From NCBI GenBank assembly GCA_021299455.1, contig JAJTGQ010000097.1:1-64000 (forward strand): 64,000 bases of DNA, written 5' to 3'. The first letter of the stretch is position 1; every line of letters starts with the position of its first letter. This stretch comes from Flammeovirgaceae bacterium. GTDB lineage: Bacteria; Bacteroidota; Bacteroidia; Cytophagales; Cyclobacteriaceae. Below the pieces are notes generated by a model that saw nothing but the letters and a program-made list of their open reading frames with translations, was not told where the DNA came from and ran no database searches. This document shows, piece after piece, positions 54,301 to 62,774 of this stretch. Position numbers and translations under genes: made by a program.

Positions 54301-54603
54301 GGATTCAATGTGCAATTCAATGGCACAGATGATACCTCGATCTTTGATGGCACTTCAATACGTCTTCGAGAAGTTTCGTTGGCCTATGAATTCCCCAAGG
54401 GATTTTTGGCGAAGACACCATTCAAATCGGGGTCGCTCCAGTTGAATGGAAATAACCTATGGTTTAACGCTGTTAATGTACCAGCTAATGTTAATTATGA
54501 TCCTGAGGTCTTAAGTACAGGAGTAGGAAACGGTGCGGGGTTTGATTACTTGACGGGGCCAAGTGCTCGGAGATACGGTGTGGTGTTAAGGCTGACTTTT
54601 TAA
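51361..54603 (+). CDS. SusC/RagA-family TonB-dependent outer membrane transporter (1)
   Basis: 1080 residues with a signal peptide (MRKNLLLKLLPLLFLLATSM). A CarboxypepD_reg-like domain (SGKVTSQEDGTGLPGVNVVV, DADGNYTINVPSGGG) comes first, then the plug (ARILQGKVAGVNISPTGGTT, INIRGYSSLSGNTQPLFVVD, NGVILVTTKSGKG) and a long beta-barrel ending PSARRYGVVLRLTF. The protein takes up oligosaccharides or peptides with its SusD partner using TonB energy. The substrate cannot be predicted: no glycoside hydrolase or peptidase gene is next to it. Confidence 0.93.
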   Translation: MRKNLLLKLLPLLFLLATSMAWAQEKSVSGKVTSQEDGTGLPGVNVVVKGTTNGTVTDADGNYTINVPSGGGSLVFSFIGLSTSEVEIGDRTTVDVSLGLDVQQLSEVVIVGQGASKDKKALGYAISTVGADQLSARPQQDVARILQGKVAGVNISPTGGTTGSGASINIRGYSSLSGNTQPLFVVDGVPFSSSTNNGSDFGSGGASGTPSRFSDLDPNNIQSINVLKGLAATVLYGDQGRNGVILVTTKSGKGKKNAEVTFQQTVNVTEVASLPTFQNSWGNGFQGLYGAFFSNWGSSFSEIDSVGHPYQFLGTPSLRDAYPQYLFSRVRYDAGQDISKFFRKGLASNTYLNFSGGSDKVGFNSSVSYTKEQGFAPGNEQTKLNIALGLNAAITKKLSINNNIQFSVNNIDQPPLSPATGGGGTLAGVPSLYGQFLYTPRNLDLFEWPNATPDNRSIYYRGGNDIANPLWIANNYKELNNTVRIFNATTISYDITDNFSLSYRVGYDTYTESQERRFNRGGTQGPNIINGVFQTQTVRNTIFNQDFIVGYNKQLTTDLNLSARVGFNARNDKFNRDGLYSENQAIDGLFRHYNFSVASSRSIGFAGFSADGARILNRETEEQRMGVYGDFTLDYKQYIFLNLAGRNDWTSTLETANNKIFYPSTSLSLILTEAFSSLKSSAMSFLKLRVGYGTSAGFAPFPYGTRSLASLNTRGYVDLTGAPTTVNSVGNFLGNRNLRPELQQEIEVGIDGKFWNDRIGVDLTFYDRSTSDLITEAPLDPSTGYTSTLTNVGKLSNKGIELGLNAKIIGSGALRWDATLNYNIVRPEIIDLGGSLSQVRIAGQDTRGNFAVPGRPYNIIKGFAVRKSPSGQRIVRDNDGLYAVDPIIREIGNPNPDWTASLFNTFTYKGFALNIQVDYRQGGDMYASTPSATIGRGTVSTDVVYGYDQTFVLPGVLETANPDGTFTYRKNDKQVTASDYGFNVQFNGTDDTSIFDGTSIRLREVSLAYEFPKGFLAKTPFKSGSLQLNGNNLWFNAVNVPANVNYDPEVLSTGVGNGAGFDYLTGPSARRYGVVLRLTF

Positions 54604-54611
54604 ATTAAAAA

Positions 54612-56729
54612 ATGACATTTTTTATGAGATATTTTAAAGCTTTTTCAATAGCTATGCTGATGGTGATTGCATCATCGTGCAATTTGGACTTATTAGATGA
54701 TCCAAACGCTGTCAAGCTTACAGCAACTGGGCCCAGTCTGGTTCTAAACCAGATTCAAGTTGATCTGGCGCAATTCTTTAACGGAGCCAGCACTTTCGGT
54801 ATGCAGGTGACTCGCCTTCAAAATTCTGGCGGAGCGTTCTATGAGAATTTTGCAAATCCTCAGACTTTCGATGCAATATGGACAAATGGATATGCCAATG
54901 TTCTTACAGATTGCGATATCTTGATTAAACAAGCAGATGCCAGCGGATTCTCGGTGCATGCAGGTATGGCTCGCGTAATGCAAGCCTATACGTTATCTGT
55001 TTTGGTAGACTATTTTGGCGATGTACCTTTTTCACAATCATTTAAAGGGTCTGAAAATCTCAATCCAGGAACCGATAGATCAGAAGATTTGTATCCAGTT
55101 ATCATCGCAATTTTGAATAGCGCAATCGCAGATTTTGCGAAAACCCCGAATGCTCTTGCCCCCGTTATCACAGATTTTTATTATGGAGGCGGGACAGCCG
55201 GAATAGCAAAATGGGTTCGGTTAGCCAATACACTGAAACTCAAGCTAGGTCTTAATTTAAAAAATCAGAATCCCACGTTGGCTACTACAGTAATCAATCA
55301 GGCATTGACTGCGGGAGTTATTACCGCTCAGGGAGATAGTTTCATTTTCAGATATGCCACCAACGGTGCCGACCCAGATGTTCGTCATCCCCGTTTTGTT
55401 AACAATTACATTACGGGTGCAAACGACTATATGTCGAATTATTTGATGTGGCAGATGTTTTACGGATATGATATGATTGATCCAAGGATGCGCTTTTATT
55501 TTTATCGCCAAAGAGCAGCTAATTCTACGGATCCAAATGAGATTCGTTGTGTAGCTCAAACTGCACCTGGTCATTATCCGTTTACGACTGGCACTGCCGT
55601 TGTGTATGGTGTGGCAGGCATTCCTCCAGGGATAACTTCGGCAGCGGGTAACCCTGCTTGGACGCGCACATTCTGCCAGCCAACACCTATTGGATATTGG
55701 GGTCGGGAACACGTGGATCCACAAGGCATCCCGCCAGATGGATTGGCACGTACTACGTGGGGTGCTTATCCAGCCGGGGGACGTTTTGATGCTAACACAA
55801 ATGCAGGAGTTAATAATCCCGCGTTGGGTATGAGAGGCGCAGGCATTCAGCCAATCTTAATGCGTTCTGCAGTAAACTTTATGCGCGCGGAGATTGCATT
55901 GTCTCCTACTTTATCTGGGGTAACTGGGGCGGGAACGGCTGCAGCGCAGTTTAATTTGGGCGTGACAAATTCACTTGCTGATGTCCGAGATTGGTCTATC
56001 AATGGTACACTTGGAACAAATGCATTTGGTGCTTCACCTGCGGAGACCTCAACTATCAATGGATTCTTTCCAACAGTTGGCACAACGTTAACGCCAGTAA
56101 GGGTAGCTTCCACAGGAAACGTGGCCATTGCAACGGGCGGATTGTTAACGATTGATGGGGTAGCATTGGCAGCCGGTGATCGTGTATTATTAAAGGATCA
56201 AACAACGGGTAGTCAAAATGGAATCTACGTGGCTGCGGCTGGCGCTTGGACTAGAGCATCTGACGCGGATATTCAAGCTGAACTTTTGGGTGCTACGGTT
56301 ACTGTCTCAGAGGGTACGACAAATATTACAGCGCGATTTGTGCAAATTACCACAGGTACAATAAATGTTGATACTACTACACCTCCAGCAACCACGATTA
56401 ACTGGAGATCACCACTTGCAGATGAAATCGCGAGATATACAACACGAGCCAATGCAGCTTTTGCAGCCGCAGGCCCCGATCAATTGAATATAGTCGCGCG
56501 CGAGTATTGGATATCGCTTTTTGGTTGCGGGGTTGAATCGTATAATCTTTATAGACGTACCGGTTTACCTTCGGGAATGCAGCCAACAGTAAACCCAGCA
56601 CCTGGAGCTTTTCCTCGCACGTTTTGGTATCCGACTTCATTTGAGGCAAGAAATTCCTCAGTTGAGCAGAAGCCAAACTTAACAGGTAAGGTTTTCTGGG
56701 ATACGTTTACGGCAAATCTGAATTTTTAG
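54612..56729 (+). CDS. SusD/RagB-family lipoprotein with inserted phage tail-fibre-like module
   Basis: 705 residues. Lipobox in MLMVIASSCNLDLLDD; SusD-like helical repeats include NVLTDCDILIKQADASGFSV and LSVLVDYFGDVPFSQSFKG. Residues about 496-598 (VRVASTGNVAIATGGLLTID, GVALAAGDRVLLKDQTTGSQ, NGIYVAAAGAWTRASDADIQ, ending TTINW) match a repeat known from phage tail proteins. SusD sequence resumes with ADEIARYTTRANAAFAAAGP and YWISLFGCGVESYNLYRRTG. The protein is therefore longer than usual (about 480-600). It starts 8 bp after susC1. Confidence 0.85.
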   Translation: MTFFMRYFKAFSIAMLMVIASSCNLDLLDDPNAVKLTATGPSLVLNQIQVDLAQFFNGASTFGMQVTRLQNSGGAFYENFANPQTFDAIWTNGYANVLTDCDILIKQADASGFSVHAGMARVMQAYTLSVLVDYFGDVPFSQSFKGSENLNPGTDRSEDLYPVIIAILNSAIADFAKTPNALAPVITDFYYGGGTAGIAKWVRLANTLKLKLGLNLKNQNPTLATTVINQALTAGVITAQGDSFIFRYATNGADPDVRHPRFVNNYITGANDYMSNYLMWQMFYGYDMIDPRMRFYFYRQRAANSTDPNEIRCVAQTAPGHYPFTTGTAVVYGVAGIPPGITSAAGNPAWTRTFCQPTPIGYWGREHVDPQGIPPDGLARTTWGAYPAGGRFDANTNAGVNNPALGMRGAGIQPILMRSAVNFMRAEIALSPTLSGVTGAGTAAAQFNLGVTNSLADVRDWSINGTLGTNAFGASPAETSTINGFFPTVGTTLTPVRVASTGNVAIATGGLLTIDGVALAAGDRVLLKDQTTGSQNGIYVAAAGAWTRASDADIQAELLGATVTVSEGTTNITARFVQITTGTINVDTTTPPATTINWRSPLADEIARYTTRANAAFAAAGPDQLNIVAREYWISLFGCGVESYNLYRRTGLPSGMQPTVNPAPGAFPRTFWYPTSFEARNSSVEQKPNLTGKVFWDTFTANLNF

Positions 56730-56752
56730 TTTTTATTTAAAATTCGACAGAT

Positions 56753-57880
56753 ATGAAATTTAAAAGATATAGTTTAGTTACAGCCTTACTTCTAACAGTA
56801 GTTGGAATTGGGTGTAGAGATAAGGACTTGTATCCGCTTCCTTACGATGACAGAGAGGTGGGTGCGTACATGCGTTTGTATTCACAAACTTCTAATGTGA
56901 TTGATTTGAATGACTTGGCAAATAGTGGATTGGACGGAACTTTTGAGGCTGTAGATGGTGCCGGTGGTAACAGTTTGCAGGAATTTCGGATTTTGGTTAG
57001 ACACCGTAGGGGTGCTGCTCTTTCCGGAGAAGTTCCTTTAACTACTATTGCTGGAGCTGACTTTGCCAAGGTGCCAGAGCCCACTTTCTCTGAGTACAGA
57101 CGGGCGAAGGTGAGAGTATCGGCCGCTCAAGCACTCACCGCTTTAGCGACAGCAACGGGCTTTCCGGGTTCATTCGCGAATGGTGATCAGGTTATTTACA
57201 GGGGTGTCATGGTGTTAAAGGATGGCAGACAGTTCACGGATACAAATACGACTCCAAACATCACTGGTGGACAATTCTATAGTGCATCTTTTGTGTACAC
57301 GTTAACTGTTCGGAATCAGACCACTTCGACTTCTTGGCTTGGGCAATACACTCTTGCTCAAACCGCAATTTGGTCGCCTAACCATTCCACTGCTTTGCAC
57401 GCGGCTCCTCAATTTCCGTCTACACTTGCTGCGCGGTTGTTTCCTAACCAAACCGTAACACTAAGCATTCCTCCCGGTGGCCTTTCTACCGAGCGGCAGT
57501 TTACCGTAAGTTATAGGGGACAAAATGTTACGCTACGATTTAACCTAGAAGCGGCTCCTACAACGGCTGCACCAACAGCTGGAACAGTTTTCGTACCGTT
57601 GCAGAATTCTACTGTTGATTGTACTACCGAAAGGGAGATTTATTGGACTCAGCCTACAGGTGGTACTTTTGGTACGGCTGCTGCCCCACCTCCTGCTTAT
57701 ACTAATCCTCTTTTGCCGTCAGGCACTACAGCCAACCAGGGTTCCTACAATACGTCTCAGACGGGTCTTGTCGCAGGTCAGTCACTTTCCATTGGCTTGG
57801 ATGATGATGCCGATGAGTATGGCAGAAGAAATGGCTATTGCACTTGGACAAGACGGGTTCGTTTGACGCTTACTCGCTAG
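56753..57880 (+). CDS. Lipoprotein of the first susCD locus, unknown function
   Basis: 375 residues. The N-terminus MKFKRYSLVTALLLTVVGIG ends in a lipobox (GIGC). The rest is beta-rich and Thr/Ala/Pro-rich (AAPTTAAPTAGTVFVPLQNS, PTGGTFGTAAAPPPAYTNPL), ending in RRNGYCTWTRRVRLTLTR. Third place behind susCD and a lipid anchor suggest a surface ligand-binding protein in the manner of SusE/SusF, but no sequence similarity to them is clear. It starts 23 bp after susD1 and is closed by a terminator. Confidence 0.7.
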   Translation: MKFKRYSLVTALLLTVVGIGCRDKDLYPLPYDDREVGAYMRLYSQTSNVIDLNDLANSGLDGTFEAVDGAGGNSLQEFRILVRHRRGAALSGEVPLTTIAGADFAKVPEPTFSEYRRAKVRVSAAQALTALATATGFPGSFANGDQVIYRGVMVLKDGRQFTDTNTTPNITGGQFYSASFVYTLTVRNQTTSTSWLGQYTLAQTAIWSPNHSTALHAAPQFPSTLAARLFPNQTVTLSIPPGGLSTERQFTVSYRGQNVTLRFNLEAAPTTAAPTAGTVFVPLQNSTVDCTTEREIYWTQPTGGTFGTAAAPPPAYTNPLLPSGTTANQGSYNTSQTGLVAGQSLSIGLDDDADEYGRRNGYCTWTRRVRLTLTR

Positions 57881-57900
57881 AATTTTTTAGCGTTTTACTT

Positions 57901-57929
57901 AAAAAAACCGCCTAAAAGGCGGTTTTTTT
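57901..57929. terminator. Terminator between the two susCD loci
   Basis: AAAAAAACCGCC, a loop TAAAA and GGCGGTTTTTTT make a GC stem flanked by A- and T-runs. It would work in both directions. It separates locus 1 from the promoter of susC2. Confidence 0.92.
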
Positions 57930-57985
57930 ATGTGCAACATGTTAAGCAAGCGACTTTTCCGCAATCGTTTGAAATTTTTTTTAGT

Positions 57986-58032
57986 GTTTTGCTTTCATAT
58001 TATTGCAGTATTAATTAGAAATACTACATTTG
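57986..58032 (+). promoter_or_regulatory. Promoter region of susC2 with conserved upstream motif
   Basis: TTG (58003-58005), 19 nt and TACATTTG (58025-58032), an exact TAnnTTTG box. The upstream block GTTTTGCTTTCATATTATTG and CAGTATTAATT matches that of susC1. TTATTGCAG begins 78 bp before the ATG in both loci. Confidence 0.75.
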
Positions 58033-58077
58033 ACTTCTTAAAGGTATATTCCTTAATAAAAACTTAAACCAAACAGT

Positions 58078-61000
58078 ATGAGGAAAAATTTACTAATCAA
58101 ATTGGTTCCGCTCTTGTTGCTGATCAGCAGCATGGCATGGGCACAGGAACGCATAGTTTCCGGGAAAGTGACTTCCGAGGGTATCGATCTCCCAGGAGTA
58201 AACGTGGTTGTAAAAGGTACCGGCTCAGGTACCGTAACAGATGCAAACGGAGCTTACAGCATTTCGGTCGGTAGTTCTGATGTTGTATTGACCTTTTCAT
58301 TTGTCGGCTATACTTCGCAAGACGTTGTAGTGGGTGACAGAAGAACTGTTGATGTAGTGTTACAATCCGATGTCAAGCAGTTGTCTGAAGTGGTGGTTGT
58401 AGCTTATGGAACAGCAGAGAAGAAATCACTTACAGGTGCGATTGCATCGATTAGCTCTTCATCGTATAAAGATCAGCCCGTTCGCGGTCTTGATCAGGCT
58501 CTTCAAGGACGTGTAGCAGGCGTGCAGGTATCCCAAAATTCCGGAACCCCAGGATCTGGTATTCAGGTTCGTGTAAGAGGTTCTTCATCACTTTCTGCAA
58601 GTAATGAGCCACTTTATGTTGTAGATGGTATTCCTATTAACACTGGTAGTTCTTCACAAATTGGTGTAGGTAACCAGCAAGTGAGTGCTTTGAACGATAT
58701 CAACCCCAATGACATCGAGTCGTTAGAAGTACTAAAAGACGCTGCCTCGGCTTCGCTCTATGGTTCTAGGGCAGCCAATGGTGTTGTTCTGATTACAACC
58801 AAAAGAGGTAAGTCGAACAAAACACAAATAAGCTTTAATGCCTACGCAGGCGTGCAGGATGTCTGGAAGAAAATTCAGCCATTAACTGGCGGTGACTATG
58901 TAAATATGCTGACGGATGGTTTAGTTAACCGTTATGGCGCAGGCACAGGAACAACAGCAAACCCACAAGGCGCATTAAATCCAGATGGTAGCGTTACAAC
59001 TCAAAGCCTTTTTGGATCAGGTGTTAGAACTTGGGCCTCTAGAAATCACTTAGCTGCTTGGTATTGGGGATTGAATCCTGCGTTGACTGTTAATGGCGCT
59101 GGCCAAACCGAGGTCATCCGAAATGGTGCCCCAATTGAAGTGAGTGATGTTGGGTTTTTCCTGGATCCTTCAACGGCTCCCTCGACCAACTGGCTAGATA
59201 AGGTGTTTCAGTCTGCGCCTATCTATAACTATGACTTGTCACTTTCTGGCGGTACGGATAAAACAAAATTCCTTGTTTCTGGTGGATACTTCAAGCAAGA
59301 AGGTGTTATTATCGGTTCAGGATTTGAAAGACTAACTGGTCGCATTAACTTGGACAACCGGGTGAGCGATAAGTTTACATTTGGTAGCACTACTTCGTTT
59401 TCAAGATCGGTGAACAATCGCGTCAATAACGATAACAATATTTTCGGTGTTTTATCAACTGCAGTATTAACGGCTGGTGATGTACCGGCATACACTTCAT
59501 CTGGAGCCTATGCTTTTGATCCTAGGAATTCAACGGACAATCCTATTGCGCAAGCGCGCGAGCCGCAAAATAAAGCTTACAATAATCGTTTCCTCAATAA
59601 CCTTTATGGTGAGTATTCATTCAATCCCAACTTGTCGTTTAGAACTTCGATAGGAATCGATTTTAGCTATTTCTCAGAAAATAGATTTATCCCAACCACG
59701 GTACGTCAGGGACTTCCCAATGGACAGGCTCAAGCGGGAACCAGCCAGGATATCAATTGGATCAACGAGAATATTCTAAGATACAACAAGACGTTTTCAA
59801 GTGATCATGCCGTTGACGTATTGCTGGGAACGTCCTTTCAAGAGTCTCAAAACAGAACAACTTTTGGATCGGTAACAGGATTTCCATTTAATTCCGTTGG
59901 TCAATTGTCTGCCGGTTCTACCAAAACAGACGCAACCAGCGCGGCTACTTCTTGGGCGCTTGTATCTTATTTTGCCAAGGCATCCTATGCTTACAAAGGA
60001 AAGTATATTCTTAACGCATCAATCAGAAGAGATGGTTCGTCAAGGTTCGGAAAAGAAGTTCAGTACGGAAATTTCCCTTCAGTCTCCGTTGCGTGGAATC
60101 TAAAAGATGAAGGGTTCATGGCCGATATAGGCGCTGTCAATAGTCTTAAGTTAAGGGGAAGTTGGGGTATCACGGGTAATCAAGAATTTGGGAATTTCAC
60201 CTATGCTGGATTGTACGGGATTGGTAATAACTATGTCCTAGCAGGAGGTTCTGCACCTTCCCAGCTTCAAAACACTAGACTGTCTTGGGAGGAAACCAGT
60301 CAAATAGATGTGGGGTTGGACATTGGACTTTTTAATAAAGTAAACCTCGTTATAGACTACTATAAGAAGAGTACTACTTCATTGTTGTTGAATCGTCCCA
60401 TTTTGGCCGTATCTGGATTCAATGCAATCGGACAGAATATTGGTGAGATGGAGAATAGTGGAATTGAGGTGGGCATTAATGCCACGCCAATTAGTTCCAG
60501 CAAAGGCTTGACGTGGACTACCGATTTTAATATCGCATTTAATAGAAACAAGATTGTTAGTCTTTCTAGCGATGTTCTCCCCTTTGGTGTAGGCTTTGCA
60601 AGTTGGGTAGAGGCTGGTCAGCCTTTAGGTGCATTTAGAGGGTACAGAAAAGTTGGTATTTTTCAGAACCAAGGTGAAATTGATGCAGCCAACGGAGGCT
60701 CCAAAACAGGTGTTTATCAATCCACTCTTACCCGTCCTGGAGATTTCAAATTTAAAGACATTGACGGAGACGGTGTAATTACAGGTGCTGACCAAGAGAT
60801 ACTGGGCAGCGCGCAGCCTGATTTTATCGGTGGCTGGAACAATAATTTGACCTACAAAGGTTTTGATTTCTCTTTCTTCTTCCAGTTTGTGCAAGGAAAT
60901 AAAATCTGGAATCATACCAGAGTTTTTGCCGAGGGGATGAATAGCATTTTCGGCCAATTCGAATCAACAAAAAGAGCTTGGACTCCTAACAATACAAACA

Positions 61001-61353
61001 CTGAAATTCCGAGAGCAGTGTTTGGAGATCCAAATAATAATAGAAGAAATTCAGACTATTGGCTAGAAGACGGTTCATTTATTCGCATGAAGAATATTGT
61101 TTTTGGATACAGCCTTCCAAGTTCTTTGGTCAACAAAATCGGACTATCAAGGTTTCGGGTCTATGCATCTGCACAAAATTTGTTCACGATTACGAAATAT
61201 TCTGGATTTGATCCAGAAGTGAGTACGTTTAGTTCTGGTAATAGTTTTCAGGGAAGTTCAAATACTACAGCCAATGCTGCCCCTGGAACTGACTTCTTGA
61301 CTTTCCCCCAATCTAGGACGGTGACAGTTGGTGTTAACTTAACTTTTAAATAA
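58078..61353 (+). CDS. SusC/RagA-family TonB-dependent outer membrane transporter (2)
   Basis: 1091 residues; the first bases ATGAGGAAAAATTTACT are identical to susC1. Signal peptide MRKNLLIKLVPLLLLISSMA, then a CarboxypepD_reg-like domain (LPGVNVVVKGTGSGTVTDAN), plug (ALQGRVAGVQVSQNSGTPGS, IQVRVRGSSSLSASNEPLYV, SRAANGVVLITTKRGKS) and barrel ending in SRTVTVGVNLTFK. Same role as transporter 1 but a distinct barrel, so a different substrate is likely. Its SusD partner begins 6 bp downstream. Confidence 0.94.
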   Translation: MRKNLLIKLVPLLLLISSMAWAQERIVSGKVTSEGIDLPGVNVVVKGTGSGTVTDANGAYSISVGSSDVVLTFSFVGYTSQDVVVGDRRTVDVVLQSDVKQLSEVVVVAYGTAEKKSLTGAIASISSSSYKDQPVRGLDQALQGRVAGVQVSQNSGTPGSGIQVRVRGSSSLSASNEPLYVVDGIPINTGSSSQIGVGNQQVSALNDINPNDIESLEVLKDAASASLYGSRAANGVVLITTKRGKSNKTQISFNAYAGVQDVWKKIQPLTGGDYVNMLTDGLVNRYGAGTGTTANPQGALNPDGSVTTQSLFGSGVRTWASRNHLAAWYWGLNPALTVNGAGQTEVIRNGAPIEVSDVGFFLDPSTAPSTNWLDKVFQSAPIYNYDLSLSGGTDKTKFLVSGGYFKQEGVIIGSGFERLTGRINLDNRVSDKFTFGSTTSFSRSVNNRVNNDNNIFGVLSTAVLTAGDVPAYTSSGAYAFDPRNSTDNPIAQAREPQNKAYNNRFLNNLYGEYSFNPNLSFRTSIGIDFSYFSENRFIPTTVRQGLPNGQAQAGTSQDINWINENILRYNKTFSSDHAVDVLLGTSFQESQNRTTFGSVTGFPFNSVGQLSAGSTKTDATSAATSWALVSYFAKASYAYKGKYILNASIRRDGSSRFGKEVQYGNFPSVSVAWNLKDEGFMADIGAVNSLKLRGSWGITGNQEFGNFTYAGLYGIGNNYVLAGGSAPSQLQNTRLSWEETSQIDVGLDIGLFNKVNLVIDYYKKSTTSLLLNRPILAVSGFNAIGQNIGEMENSGIEVGINATPISSSKGLTWTTDFNIAFNRNKIVSLSSDVLPFGVGFASWVEAGQPLGAFRGYRKVGIFQNQGEIDAANGGSKTGVYQSTLTRPGDFKFKDIDGDGVITGADQEILGSAQPDFIGGWNNNLTYKGFDFSFFFQFVQGNKIWNHTRVFAEGMNSIFGQFESTKRAWTPNNTNTEIPRAVFGDPNNNRRNSDYWLEDGSFIRMKNIVFGYSLPSSLVNKIGLSRFRVYASAQNLFTITKYSGFDPEVSTFSSGNSFQGSSNTTANAAPGTDFLTFPQSRTVTVGVNLTFK

Positions 61354-61359
61354 TCATCT

Positions 61360-62691
61360 ATGAAAAAAATATTTTATATCGTTTTGTTTGCCGTTGTTCT
61401 AACAGGTTGCGATTCGTTGCTTCAGGAGCAAAAGCCACAGAATAGCGTGGATCCCACCGTTGTGTTTAAAGATGCACCTGGTGCAAGAGCAGCAATTATA
61501 GGTGCTTATGATGCACTGCAAAGCGCCTCGTATTATGGAGTAGATTTCTTGCTTCTTCCCGAAGTGCACGGTGGAAATCTTAGCCATACTGGCACGTTTC
61601 CTTCTTACGCGCAGTTTGCCAACAGAAGCCTTTTGAACGACAATGCCAATGTGACAAATATGTGGGCTCAGATTTATGTAGGTATCAACCGCGTGAATCA
61701 GATTATCGATAAAGTGCCAAAAATCACAGATCCTGCATTAACACAAGCGGAAAAGGATCAAATCGCGGGAGAGGCACTTTTCTTGAGAGCTCTTCATTAT
61801 TCGAATCTTGTTAAGTATTGGGGTGGCGTACCATTGAAGCTTACACCATCCGATGATGCAAGTCCTTCAAAGATCATTTTACCAAGAGCTACGAAGGATG
61901 CTGTTTATGCACAGATATTAGTTGACCTGGCGGAAGCAATAGTTAAATTGCCAGCCTCTCCATCTAATAAAGCAAGAGCTTCTCAGGCTGCTGCACACGC
62001 ATTGAAGGCAAGAATACATTTGTACCTAGGTCAATATACTGAAGCCATCAATTCAGCTACGTCAGCAAGCACTGGTTATTCATTAGTTGGAAATTTCTTA
62101 GATCTGTGGGTGGTAAGAAATACTTCTGAGGCTATTTTTGAACTTCAATTCAACACGGTCGACACAAACTCTTTAAGCTTTTACCTACTTACTTCGTCCA
62201 CCGGTGGTCGGAATGAAGTGAGGCCTTCTGGCGGGTTAGTGAGTGCGTATTTGGGAACGGACGCAAGAAGAATTCTTTCCACCTCTGTTGATTCAAGATT
62301 GCGTTATTATCGCGCAGCAACGGATGATGATAACGTTCTTTTACTTAGACTGGGAGAGGTTATCCTAAACAGAGCGGAAGCATTGGTTGAGAGAAATACG
62401 GGATCAGATTTAACGGATGCCGTCACGTTCTTGAATCAAATTCGCAACAGAGCTGGGATTGGGAATTATTCAGGTGCTTTAACTCAGACTGCTGTTAGGG
62501 ATGATATTTTCTTACAACGTAGATTAGAGCTAGCGCTTGAAGGACATTATTTCTTTGACTTAGTTAGAACTGGGCGTGCTGCAACAACACTGTCATCACC
62601 GATTTGGAACAATGACCAAGCACTGCTTCCTATACCGTTAAGAGAGCTAAATGCTTCTGGTGGTATTTTGACTCAAAATCCAGGTTACTAG
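61360..62691 (+). CDS. SusD/RagB-family nutrient-binding lipoprotein (2)
   Basis: 443 residues. Lipobox in VLFAVVLTGCDSLLQEQ. PGARAAIIGAYDALQSASYY, INRVNQIIDKVPKITDPALT, EALFLRALHYSNLVKYWGGV and QRRLELALEGHYFFDLVRTG are classical SusD blocks, with TPR helices (ARASQAAAHALKARIHLYLG). It caps the SusC2 barrel and delivers the nutrient. No insert is present, in contrast to the first SusD. Confidence 0.93.
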   Translation: MKKIFYIVLFAVVLTGCDSLLQEQKPQNSVDPTVVFKDAPGARAAIIGAYDALQSASYYGVDFLLLPEVHGGNLSHTGTFPSYAQFANRSLLNDNANVTNMWAQIYVGINRVNQIIDKVPKITDPALTQAEKDQIAGEALFLRALHYSNLVKYWGGVPLKLTPSDDASPSKIILPRATKDAVYAQILVDLAEAIVKLPASPSNKARASQAAAHALKARIHLYLGQYTEAINSATSASTGYSLVGNFLDLWVVRNTSEAIFELQFNTVDTNSLSFYLLTSSTGGRNEVRPSGGLVSAYLGTDARRILSTSVDSRLRYYRAATDDDNVLLLRLGEVILNRAEALVERNTGSDLTDAVTFLNQIRNRAGIGNYSGALTQTAVRDDIFLQRRLELALEGHYFFDLVRTGRAATTLSSPIWNNDQALLPIPLRELNASGGILTQNPGY

Positions 62692-62715
62692 AAATATTGC
62701 CAAAATCTATTTTTG

Positions 62716-62755
62716 ACTTTTGCTGCAGAATTAATTCTGCAGCAAAAGTTTTTTT
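62716..62755 (+). terminator. Terminator after susD2 made of a perfect 34 bp palindrome
   Basis: ACTTTTGCTGCAGAATT (62716-62732) is followed directly by its exact reverse complement AATTCTGCAGCAAAAGT, then TTTTTTAT. Seventeen-base arms without mismatch are unusually long for a terminator. Confidence 0.88.
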
Positions 62756-62774
62756 ATATTTATACCTTTATCCA

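Noticed and set aside
62697-62774. Extended N-terminus of the last secreted protein
   Set aside because: This part spans the palindromic terminator; the signal peptide begins at ATG 62775.
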